From: Onthophagus taurus
Lineage: Eukaryota; Arthropoda; Insecta; Coleoptera; Scarabaeidae
DNA: 64,000 bases
Direction of reading: 5' to 3'
Assembly (NCBI RefSeq): GCF_036711975.1
Contig: NC_091970.1
Location: forward strand, 12,283,501 to 12,347,500
Position numbers and translations under genes: made by a program. Below, in pieces: positions 54,391-64,000 of this stretch. Positions within the stretch are counted from its first letter, which is position 1. Every line of letters begins with the position of its first letter. The notes beneath the pieces are model-generated. The model made no database searches and was not told the origin of the DNA. It saw only the letters and a program-made list of their open reading frames with translations.

Positions 54391-54448
54391 GGAAGAAAAA
54401 GAGAAAATTAGAAGAAGTGTAAGTTAACAATAAAGAAAAATATGTAGT

Positions 54449-55505
54449 CGGAAGATCTTCAGGAAATCAGATGCCCTACCCCAGAAAAGAACACCATACG
54501 ACGCCACCGAGTGAAAAGATGCAAAGTATGACAACCTGGCTGCCTGGTGAGTGGCTACTTGTTTTAGTCTTTGTATTGTAAAGATAGCAGAAGTGAGCCT
54601 AGTCCTCAGATGCTTCAAGTGCACTTCCCACGTCATTCCGCTGTCCAGATGCATACCCAGAAATTTTACAGTTGTAGATTTTCTCCCACGTCGAGTGGTT
54701 TCCAACACTATATGTTCTGTTTTTTCACTGTTCAGTTTGAGCAGATTATTACTGAACCATTCTTGAGTGGACAATATTGCTTCTTGTGATTTAGCCATCA
54801 AGTTATCCTTTGTAGTGTCCTTTAATACGATGGATGTATCATCAGCATATAAATATGTCTCTTCAATAATGTTGCAAGGCAGATTATTAATATATATAAT
54901 AAACAGGAGAGGTCCAAGAACAAACCCCTGAGGAAAACACCATGTTTGATTTTTGCACTAGACGATCTATTACCATTATACACAACATATTGCTGCCTGT
55001 CCATCAACTAAGATCTTATTAAATTTAGTTGTAGACCTCTAATACCATAAAACTGAAGTTTACTCAGGAGAATGGAGTGGCTGATGGTATCGAATATCCA
55101 GAGGAAGTCGATCTGAACCACACTTTTCTCATCGTGTGCTTTCGTTATAAAGGCAATTACTTCAGAAACAGCCGTCATTACCGATTTGCCTGATTGGTAC
55201 CCGTGCCGACTGGTCACAAAATATTTATTGGTCTTAAAGTACTCCACCAACCTTCTTGCTATTAATCTTTCAAATATCTTGAAGATAACACGCAAAATTG
55301 ATATAGGTCTATAATTGTTATAGTCCTTTTTATCACCTTTCTTATATAATGGCAGGACTCTCGCTGTCTTGAACTCTGAAGGAAAAATTCCATCGCTGAC
55401 ACATTTATTGAACATAATAGAGCGCAGAAACAGCAGCAGACCAGGTAAACAGAGCATTGGAGTCCCTGAACAAATTTTTAAGCGACCGTCAACTAGAGAT
55501 ATCAA
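54449..55505 (-). pseudogene. LINE 5 reverse transcriptase (proximal part)
   Basis: Minus strand: CVSDGIFPSEFKTARVLPLY, KKGDKKDYNNYRPISILRVI, GYQSGKSVMTAVSEV, VQIDFLWIFDTISH (catalytic Asp kept, usual LDFSKAFD altered), then in the next frames LGPLLF-like remains, ETYLYADDTS (YADD) and WFSNNLLKLNSEKTEHIVL, TTVKFLGMHLDS. Several frameshifts. Interrupted at 54441 by LINE 4; continues at 51691. The 5' end stops at the opposing LINE 6 near 55505. Confidence 0.87.
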
Positions 55506-57115
55506 CGCATAAATCAAAATCGCTGTTGTTTGCCAGAAAGAGAAATATTATTACCTATGATAAAATACGACAACACACCAATAAACTACGTAGAAAACGT
55601 AAAGTACTTAGGGTTCCATCTCAACTGCAAACTTAGTTGGAAAAATCACATTAACGCCATAAACAAGGCATGCATGAATGTAATGAAATCTCCATCGAAT
55701 ACCAGATGGGGGGGGGAGGTGATCCTGTAACATTGTGTACGTTATATGTAAGGCGATTATCAGATCTAAACTCGAGTACAGTCTATGAAATTAAATGTGA
55801 TGTGCAATGAGGCATATAGATCCATGCTTGGAGCACTTAGATCGTCACCCACCAACGGCCTCACAAACGAGGCGGGAGAAATATCCATTGAGATTAGAAC
55901 AAAACATCTGTGCGCCAGGTTTCTAACTAGAAGCCTAAGCATCATCAGCTGTCCCATCATAAACAGAGTAGATAAGATTTCAGAAATCTTTATCTCACGT
56001 CCGTTATCAAAATGTTGTCCTCTAACCGCAGAAATGTACAATAAACTGAAACCTACTATCCCATACATATATAGAAAGGAGACAAACAATAGCTTTTACA
56101 CCGGGATCATACAAGAGTCTTGGAACGGGCATTGAGGTTGGTAAAATAATAGGAAGAGAAATAGAACCATACATCGCAGAAAAATTGCCGGATTTTCAAT
56201 ACATATACACAGATGGATCAGTGGTGCACACTCTTAACAAAAGCGTATCATGTGGAATATATGCCCCTATCCTGAAGATAGAGTAGTATCTACCTGATGA
56301 GTTAACAATATTTTCTGCTGAGGTATACGCAATAGTTACAGCACTAACGATGGTAAAGGAGAAATCTATCACCAAGGCCCTCATTATCACCAATTCTCGT
56401 AGCACATTGGAACAAATAAAAAACTGTAATTTCAGAACCAAATTGCATCCATACATAACATGGAGATAACCCTGGTCTGGGTTCCGGGACATACCGGTAT
56501 CAAGGGAAACGAGAAGGCGGATAAATTGGCAAATAGGGGACACCACAAAGAAACCCTCAAAATAAAGATCCACGCAGAAGAGTTATACCATCAAATCAAA
56601 ACGTAGCTGAACCTCGAGTGGGAGCAGGAATGGAGCACATCAACTAGAACCAAAGGTATTATATACGCTTCCTTGGTACAGAACGATGCCTTTTGTGTCA
56701 CGATATTTCTCGACGCTTATTCTCAGGTTGAGACTGGGTCACGCACTTACCCCCTCTTATCTACACAAAACTAAGTAAAAGACAATCCAAATTGTGAATG
56801 CGGAGAAGAAGGCGACTTAAATCACATATCCTTTACATGCCATATATTAGATGCACATTGACAAAAGTTGATGTTGGGACTACTTGAAAAACGAGTCAGC
56901 CTACCAGTTCACCTAGTCTCTCTATTGGCAACTGGTTCATTCGAAATATATATATTATTGTACAAATACGTTATTTCCTCAGAAATAAGACCCAAAGCAA
57001 GAAAAATGCAATATTGAGAAAGACTGAACAGGTGCAAGAAAACGATAAATAGGATAATTAGAAACTTAGAAATATAAAACTGACTGTGATATTAGACCTA
57101 GAACCTAGACCTTAA
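55506..57115 (+). pseudogene. LINE 6, RT tail plus RNase H
   Basis: Plus-strand, 5'-truncated. RT C-terminal side: VENVKYLGFHLNCKLSWKNH, then YRSMLGALRSSPTNGL and HLCARFL. RNase H follows: YIYTDGSVV (first Asp), IFSAEVYAIVTAL (Glu), ALIITNSRSTLEQI (second Asp changed to Asn) and VWVPGHTGIKGNEKADKLA (His and Asp). A C-terminal zinc-type region reads NCECGEEGDLNHI. RNase H after the RT points to an I/R1/Jockey-related clade rather than LINEs 3 and 4. Many frameshifts and stops; inactive. Confidence 0.85.
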
Positions 57116-57429
57116 GCAACTCTTATGCTTATAATCCCTTTCCAGATTTGATCCGAGGGTTCTCCCAAGGGTCCTGGAAAAGTCGGGTCATCGGACCCCT
57201 GGGCTGCAGAAGAATCATCAACCTATTTTAAACTGTTGTCCTGTATATGTAACCATTTGTTCTTGTGTGTGTTTCATATATTCATAAATTGCCTAAACCA
57301 CGGGACAGTTCGATGGAGCTGAAGAAGGAAGATGTCGTGTAATGGGAAGTGGAGCTAATAGAAATCTTGTAACTACTGGAGAATGATATGAATGAAAGTT
57401 CGAAGTCCAAAACGCTACCAGTAGAAGTA
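57116..57429 (+). other. Probable 3' UTR of LINE 6
   Basis: No coding potential. Contains GGGTTCTCCCAAGGGTCCTG and GTCGGGTCATCGGACCCCTG, the latter able to form a hairpin, before the satellite begins. Confidence 0.45.
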
Positions 57430-59848
57430 TAACTAATAACTAACCTTAAACATCCCTTTATAACCCCAAACAGTTTTATATCTTTACTTCAAGCCGTTTC
57501 GGAGAAAACTTTCTCTATCTTTAATCCCATTTTGAACAAAAGTCAAATTTTATAAGTGATTTTTAAAATTGTTTATAAAATAAATTGGTCACCCTGGAAG
57601 TTTATAATTTGCTATAACCTAACCTCAAACATCCCTTTATAACCTCAAAAAGTTTTATATCTTTACTTCAAGGCGTTTCGGAGAAAACATTTTTTATCTT
57701 TAATCCCATTTGCAACAAAAGTCAAATTTAATGAGTGATTTTTAAAATTGTTTATAAAATAAATTGGTCATCCTGGAAGTTTATAATTTGCTATAACCTA
57801 ACCTCAAACATCCCTTTATAACCTCAAAAAGTTTTATATTTTTACTTCAAGGCGTTTCGGAGAAAACATTTTTTATCTTTAATCCCATTTGCAACAAAAA
57901 TCAAATTTAATGAGTGATTTTTAAAATTGTTTATAAAATAAATTGGTCACTCTGGAAGTTTATAATTTGCTATAACCTAACCTCAAACATCCCTTTATAA
58001 CCTCAAAAAGTTTTATATCTTTACTTCAAGCCGTTTCGGAGAAAACATTTTTTCCTTTAATCCCATTTACAACAAAAGTCAAATTTAATGAGTGACTTTT
58101 AAAATTGTTTATAAAATAAATTGGTCACCCTGGAAGTTTATAATTTGCTATAACCTAACCTCAAACATCCCTTTATAACCTCAAAAAGTTTTATATCTTT
58201 ATTTCAAGCCGTTTCGAAGAAAACTTTTTTTATCTTTAATCCCATTTGCAACAAAAGTCAAATTTAATGAGTGATTTTTAAAATTGTTTATAAAATAAAT
58301 TGGTCACCCTGGAAGTTTATAATTTGCTATAACCTAACCTCAAACATCCCTTTATAACCTCAAAAAGTTTTATATCTTTACTTCAAGCCGTTTCGGAGAA
58401 AACATTTTTTATTTTTCATCCCATTTTGAACAAAAGTCAAATTTTATAAGTGATTTTTAAAATTGTTTATAAAATAAATTGGTCACCCTGGAAGTTTATA
58501 ATTTGGTATAACCTAACCTCAAACATCCCTTTATAACCTCAAACAGTTTTATATCTTTACTTCAAGCCGCTTCGGAGAAAACATTTTTTATCTTTAATCC
58601 CATTTGCAACAAAAGTCAAATTTAATGAGTGATATTTAAAATTGTCTATAAAATAAATTGGCCACCCTGGAAGTTTGTAATTTGCTCTAACCTAACCTCA
58701 AACATCCCTTTATAACCTCAAAAAGTTTTATATCTTTATTTCAGGCCGTTTCGGAGAAAACATTTTTTATCTTTAATCCCATTTGCAACAAAAGTCAAAT
58801 TTAATGAGTGATATTTAAAATTGTCTATAAAATAAATTGGCCACCCTGGAAGTTTGTAATTTGCTCTAACCTAACCTCAAACATCCCTTTATAACCTCAA
58901 AAAGTTTTACATCTTTATTTCAAGCCGTTTCAGAGAAAACTTTTTTTATCTTTAATCCCATTTGCAACAAAAGTCTAATTTAATGAGTGATTTTTACAAT
59001 TTTTTATAAAATAAAGTGGACACCCTGGAAGTTTATAATTTGCTATAATCTAACCTCAAACATCCCTTTATAACCCCAAAAAGGTTTATATCTTTACTTC
59101 AAGCCGTTTCGGAGAAAACTTTTTTTGTCTTTAATCCCATTTACAACAAAAGTCAAATTTAATGAGTGATTTTTAAAGTTGTTTATAAAATAAATTGGTC
59201 ACCCTGGAAGTTTATAATTTGCTATAACTTAACCTCAAACATCCCTTTATAACCTCAAACAGTTTTATATCTTTACTTCAATCCGTTTCGGAGAAAACAT
59301 TTTTTATCTTTAATCCCATTTGCAACAAAAGTTAAATTTAATGAGTGACTTTTAAAATTGTTTATAAAATACATTGGTCACCCTGGCAGTTTATAATTTG
59401 CTATAACCTAACCTCAAACATCTCTTTATAATCTCAAACAGTTTTATATCTTTACTTTAAGCCATTTCGGAGAAAACCTTTTTTATCATTAATCCTATTG
59501 CAAGAAAAGTCAAATTTAAAGGGTGATTTTTAAAATTTTTTATAAAATAAATTGGTCACCCTGGAAGTTTATAATTTGCTATAACCTAACCTCAAACATC
59601 CCTTCATAACCTCAAAAAGTTTTATACTTTTACTTCAAGCCGTTTCGGAGAAAACATTTCTTTCTTTAATCCCATTTGCAACAAAAGTTAAATTTAATGA
59701 GTGACTTTTAAAATTGTTTATAAAATACATTGGTCACCCTGGCAGTTTATAATTTGCTATAACCTAACCTCAAACATCTCTTTACAACCTCAAACAGTTT
59801 TATATCTTTACTTCAAGCCGTTTCGGAGAAAACACTTTTAACTTTAAT
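57430..59848. repeat. ~179-bp satellite array
   Basis: About 13.5 units of 178-179 bp, each with AACCTCAAACATCCCTTTAT, TTTCGGAGAAAACATTTTTT and AATTGGTCACCCTGGAAGTT. Divergence between units is low to moderate. Confidence 0.97.
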
Positions 59849-59849
59849 C

Positions 59850-60610
59850 CCAAAAAAAGTATACAAAATGAGCAAAATTAACGGTATTTCGGGTTATAAA
59901 GCTTTATAACTTTGTTAACATTTATTTTGGAATCATAATATTTTCAGGAATTACATAAAAAACTACGTACTTTCTGATAAAAAACACTAATTTGTTATTA
60001 AAGTTGAACTGAATAAGCTATGGGTGGTCAAATTGAAAAGTTAATAAATATATGCTATTTAAGTTTAGAAAGATTCATAACTTTTGTAATTATCAAGTTG
60101 GAATCTTAATGTTTACAAGAATTATATTAGAATGTGCGTAGATTACAATAAAAGGTGTAAAATTGTTATTATAATTGATATGAAAATGTTACGGATGATA
60201 AAGTCAAAAAGTATACAAAATGAGCAAAATTAACGTTATTTCGGGTTATAAAGTTTTATAACTTTGTTAATATTTATTTTGGAATCATAATATTTTCAGG
60301 AATTACATAAAAAAACTACGTACTTTCTGACAAAAAACACTAATTTGTTATTAAAGTTGAACTGAATAAGCTATGAGTGATCAAATTGAAAAGTTAATAA
60401 ATATATGCTATTTAAGTTTAAAACGATTCATAACTTTTGTAATTATCAAATTGGAATCCTAATTTTTACAAGAATTATACTAGAAAGTGCGTAGATTATA
60501 ATAAAAGGTGTAAAATTGTTATTATAATTGATATGAAAATTTTATGGATGATAAAGTCAAAAAGTATATAAAATGAGCAAAATTATAACTTTGGTAATAT
60601 TTATTTTGGA
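59850..60610. repeat. ~352-bp dimeric satellite, about two units
   Basis: GTATACAAAATGAGCAAAAT recurs at 59859, 60211 and (GTATAT) 60564. Each unit has two related halves, one with TTATAACTTTGTTAA and the other with TTCATAACTTTTGTAATTAT. It resembles the 354-bp satellite at 62104-64000. Confidence 0.9.
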
Positions 60611-60654
60611 ATAATTATAAATATATATATCTTTATTTAATCTGTCGACCCGGT

Positions 60655-60850
60655 ATTGGGCCTTTCCGCCTCTTTAATCCCATTTCCAACAAAAGTCAAA
60701 TTTAAAGAGTGATTTTCAAAATTTATTTTTAAATAAATTGGTAACCCTGGAAGTTTATAATTTGCAATAACCCAACCTGAAGCATCTCTTTATAACCTAA
60801 AAAAGTTTTATATCTCTACTACAAGCAAATTTAGAAAAAATATCGTTTAA
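60655..60850. repeat. Isolated diverged unit of the 179-bp satellite
   Basis: Shares TCTTTAATCCCATTT.CAACAAAAGTCAAATTT and CCCTGGAAGTTTATAATTTG with the array at 57430-59848. Confidence 0.85.
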
Positions 60851-60899
60851 TTTTGCAGATAATAACAAATTAAGTTCTTAAATAAATCTTTTTTCCTAA

Positions 60900-61307
60900 A
60901 CCCAAACAAAACACATCGGAATTTGACGCATGCGCGCGGCTTTAAGAAAGTTTTTCCACCTCCATCCTTCCTCAGGTACCCACCTCAGGTACCCCACCTC
61001 AGGTAGTACCCGTTTTCTTCCTTCTTCTTCATTTCTCAGTACCGTTTCACGACTTTTTGAGTCACCATCAGTCATTCAGTAATTTTCGTGACCCGAAAAC
61101 CCCATATTTACCGTTTTTTCCTACTATCCATACTTCATTAAACACCAAAATGATCTTAAAACTTAAAAAAGCTCATACTCTATAAGCGTTTTAACATCAA
61201 AGTGAATTCGATTAAAAGTGGGTGGTCTTGATCAACAAAAAGGAAGATTGCAAAAATAGAAGTTTTGAACTCAATACTCAACAAAATAGGAATAAAAGAA
61301 GAAAAGT
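60900..61307 (+). promoter_or_regulatory. Promoter/5' UTR region of the claudin-like gene
   Basis: Less AT-rich than its surroundings. Three near copies of CACCTCAGGTACC lie at 60970-61010 and an initiator-like TCAGTC at 61068-61073 ahead of the ATG at 61308. No TATA box is obvious. Functional assignment is inferred from position. Confidence 0.45.
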
Positions 61308-61433
61308 ATGCCTTGTTCAGCTGTCACGTTGAGTTTGGCCACGATCACTTCGATCGTTGCCGTTTCCCTTCTAACAATTGCCTTCGCAACGGACAATTGG
61401 CTTTATGTGGACGTGAAGAGAACAAATATTCAG
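61308..61433 (+). CDS. Host gene, first coding exon of a claudin/PMP22-like membrane protein
   Basis: ATG at 61308, 42 codons, ending at a phase-0 donor CAG-GTAAGA at 61433. The peptide starts MPCSAVTLSLATIT, runs through a hydrophobic first span (IVAVSLLTIAFATDN) and continues WLYVDVKRTNIQ, the pattern of four-span claudin/PMP22-superfamily proteins in which TM1 is followed by a W-rich extracellular loop. Balanced codon use in an otherwise AT-rich region supports a real exon. The longer overlapping plus frame from 61265 is a shadow. Downstream exons probably lie beyond the window. Confidence 0.75.
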
Positions 61434-61899
61434 GTAAGAAAATGTGTTATTATTCTTTATTAATAGAGGAATTTAAAAATTACATAAAATTCTAATCAAA
61501 CCGGTTTTAATTGAAAAAAGGCAACAATTTCAAGGTTATTTTACTTTTTGCTCTGTTGGTGTTAGGTAGTTGGTATTAAAAAAAAAGAAATTATATTGGT
61601 GGTGGGGAGAGGTAAAAAGAGAGATAGCGCAAAGGAAGAGGTAGAAAATTGAAAATGAATGGAGAGAGGGGAAAAAAACGGAAAATGGAATGTTTAGTGT
61701 CCCGTTTTACGGTGTACGTGGTCGAAATTAATGATAAAACTGATTTAATGTTTTATTAATTTTTGTAAAAAAAATCAAAATTAATTTGAAAAAATAAATA
61801 ATTGTTTGCTCAGCCTATTTAGCACATAATTCTTAAATGAGAATATGTATATCGTGTATATACAGGTGGGTCAATTAGAAAGTGTGTTGCGATTTCCAG
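61434..61899 (+). other. Intron sequence
   Basis: Starts GTAAGAAAAT. Low-complexity purine-rich tract at 61590-61690. No other feature. Confidence 0.5.
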
Positions 61900-62103
61900 G
61901 TCGTCTTCAACAATTTCAACAACGAGAATCGTTTTATTTCTTTGCATTTTCACCCGAGATCTCATTTCCATGATTTATTATTTAAATTAACCGAGGAGAA
62001 GAAGGAAAATGAGTCCAGTTTGAGGTTAAGTAGAAAAGCAAAAAATGGAAAGTTTAAAGAATCGCTTCCGGTTTATTTATGGAAGTTAAGAAACGATTTA
62101 TAA
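61900..62103 (+). CDS. Possible second exon of the claudin-like gene
   Basis: Acceptor GATTTCCAG at 61899, then 67 codons open in the phase required by the first exon, ending TAA at 62103. The translation (VVFNNFNNENRFISLHF, KESLPVYLWKLRNDL) has no further membrane span, which does not fit a four-span protein, so it may be an alternative terminal exon or chance. Confidence 0.3.
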   Translation, partial: VVFNNFNNENRFISLHFHPRSHFHDLLFKLTEEKKENESSLRLSRKAKNGKFKESLPVYLWKLRNDL

Positions 62104-64000
62104 ACATGATTTGGGTCTTAATGTTTATTTAAATTCATAACTTTTTTTAAAAATGCGTTTGGAATGATGAAATTTTTAGTAATTGTAGTTAAAAGTGTGC
62201 AGATTTTAGTTAATAAAGCGAAATTTTTAAGAAATTTAAAATGAAAATGTTCTAAATGATCAAAGTGGCAGTATTAAAACTCAACAAAAATAAAGGTTTT
62301 AGAGGTTATAAAAATTCATATCTTTATTAAAAATCGAGCTGGAATTTCGAAATTTTTAAGAGTTGCTCTAAAAAGTATAGAGATTTAATTAAAAAATGTG
62401 ATGTTGGGTCAAAAATCGAAATAAAAATGATTTATGTTGGTAAAATGAACAGTATCAAAAAATTTTAGATTTTAATGTTTATTTAAATTCATAACTTTTT
62501 TAAAAATGCGTTCGGAAGTACGAAATTTTTAGTAATTGTAGTTAAAAGTGTGCAGATTTTAGTTAATAAAGCGAAATTGTTAAGAAATTTAAAATGAAAA
62601 TGTTCTAAATGATCAAAGTGGAAAGTATTAAAACTCAACAAAAATAAAGGTTTTAGAGGTTATAAAAATTCATATCTTTATTAAAAATCGAGCTCTAATT
62701 TCGAAATTTTTAAGAGTTGCTCTAAAAAGGATAGAGATTTAATTAAAAAATGTGATGTTGCGTCAAAAATCGAAATAAAAATGATTTAGGTTGGCAAAAT
62801 GAGCAGTATCGAAAAATTTAAGATTTTAATGTTTATTTAATTCATAACTTTTTTAAAAATGCGTTTGGAATGATGAAATTTTTAGTAATTGTAGTTAAAA
62901 GTGTGCAGATTTTAGTTAATAAAGCGAAATTGTTAAGAAATTTAAAAAGAAAATGTTGTAAATGATCAAAGTGGAAAGTATTAAAACTCAACAAAAATAA
63001 AGGTTTTAGAAGTTATAAAAATTCATATCTTTATTAAAAATCGTGCTGGAATTTCGAAATTTTTAAGAGTTGCTCTAAAAAGGGTGGAGATTTAATTAAA
63101 AAATGTGATGTTGCGTCAAAAATCGAAATAAAAATGATTTAGGTTGGTAAAATGAGCAGTATCAAAAAAATTTTAGATTTTAATGTTTATTTAAATTCAT
63201 AACTTTTTTAAAAATGCGTTTGAAAGTACGAAATTTTTAGTAATTGTAGTTAAAAGTGTGCAGATTTTAGTTAATAAAGCGAAATTGTTAAGAAATTTAA
63301 AAAGAAAATGTTGTAAATGATCAAAGTGGAAAGTATTAAAACTCAACAAAAATAAAGGTTTTAGAAGTTATAAAAATTCATATCTTTATTAAAAATCGTG
63401 CTGGAATTTCGAAATTTTTAAGAGTTGCTCTAAAAAGGGTGGAGATTTAATTAAAAAATGTGATGTTGCGTCAAAAATCGAAATAAAAATGATTTAGGTT
63501 GGTAAAATGAGCAGTATCAAAAAAATTTTAGATTTTAATGTTTATTTAAATTCATAACTTTTTTAAAAATGCGTTTGAAAGTACGAAATTTTTAGTAATT
63601 GTAGTTAAAAGTGTGCAGATTTTAGTTAATAAAGCGAAATTGTTAAGAAATTTAAAAAGAAAATGTTGTAAATGATCAAAGTGGAAAGTATTAAAACTCA
63701 ACAAAAATAAAGGTTTTAGAAGTTATAAAAATTCATATCTTTATTAAAAATCGTGCTGGAATTTCGAAATTTTTAAGAGTTGCTCTAAAAAGGGTGGAGA
63801 TTTAATTAAAAAATGTGATGTTGCGTCAAAAATCGAAATAAAAATGATTTAGGTTGGTAAAATGAGCAGTATCAAAAAAATTTTAGATTTTAATGTTTAT
63901 TTAAATTCATAACTTTTTTAAAAATGCGTTTGAAAGTACGAAATTTTTAGTAATTGTAGTTAAAAGTGTGCAGATTTTAGTTAATAAAGCGAAATTGTTA
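62104..64000. repeat. ~354-bp dimeric satellite, runs off the window
   Basis: About 5.3 units of 353-355 bp, marked by AAATGCGTTTG at 62151, 62504, 62857, 63212, 63567 and 63922. Each unit is two homologous ~177-bp halves (TTCATAACTTTTTTAAAAAT and TTCATATCTTTATTAAAAAT). The last three units are nearly identical, suggesting recent amplification. Confidence 0.95.

Larger units (their letters stand above)
51692..54440 (-). mobile_element. LINE 4 (CR1/L2-like), inserted in LINE 5
   Basis: Minus-strand element with a TAA-repeat 3' tail at about 51692-51703 next to AACAAACTTTATTGCC. An 8-bp duplication TATGTAGT flanks it (51684-51691, 54441-54448). The 3' tail and AACTTTATTGcc end resemble LINE 3 at 13022 (ACTTTATTGAGCC), so the two belong to related families. 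Confidence 0.87.

Noticed and set aside
61265..61495. 76-codon plus frame as a gene
   Set aside because: It overlaps the claudin-like exon in another frame and has no recognisable features.

Overview
The window is animal nuclear DNA, AT-rich and intron-bearing, almost certainly from an insect and plausibly a beetle. This rests on the mix of BEL/Pao, Jockey-type, Tc1/mariner, hAT, PIF/Harbinger, pogo/Tigger, Penelope-like and Ginger-like elements, a tandem-TIL protease-inhibitor gene, and TATA/initiator spacing. The species is not determinable by eye. At least nine tenths of the window is mobile elements and satellite DNA. Three stretches look like host genes: a 3'-complete four-membrane-span protein (11721-12333, three exons), a complete two-exon secreted TIL-domain inhibitor (42250-42753), and the first coding exon of a claudin/PMP22-like membrane protein (61308-61433).

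Layout, left to right. 1-4.6 kb: LINE reverse-transcriptase fragment, a CAGGGTG-ended element, a dead Tc1 transposase and a long-inverted-repeat MITE. 4.65-11.3 kb: a Jockey-type endonuclease split by a full-length BEL/Pao retrotransposon (5238-11216) with 234-bp LTRs and a 5-bp TCAGG target duplication. 11.7-12.4 kb: host membrane-protein gene. 12.8-23.1 kb: a Russian-doll stack in which a MITE contains a BED/hAT transposon, which contains a LINE (itself holding a DDE 'GQNKN' transposon) and a second element of that DDE family with a 4-bp ATTT duplication. 23-31.3 kb: two pogo/Tigger pseudogenes, a Ty3/gypsy gag-protease fragment, a Penelope-like RT scrap, hAT ends, a mariner deletion derivative and a Harbinger remnant.

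31.5-41.8 kb: Ginger-like integrase pieces around two arrays of a ~177-bp satellite. The second array is part of a tandem duplication whose copies end in the same mariner fragment. 42.2-42.8 kb: TIL inhibitor gene. 43.1-46.6 kb: a hAT element with a perfect 8-bp duplication that carries eight copies of a ~360-bp satellite. 47.1-49.8 kb: a Harbinger-type MITE (TTA duplication) that swallowed a smaller MITE and a PHD-finger Tigger. 50.4-57.2 kb: a Tc1 remnant and three LINEs, one inserted in another with an 8-bp duplication TATGTAGT. 57.4-60.9 kb and 62.1-64 kb: further satellites flanking the claudin-like exon.

Recurring themes: tandem repeats based on a ~177-180-bp unit or its double in every array; three minus-strand hammerhead-like stem-loops; and many different elements that begin with TA-CAGGGTG. 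No intact autonomous element was identified; every transposase or polymerase examined carries frameshifts, stops, deletions or lost catalytic residues.
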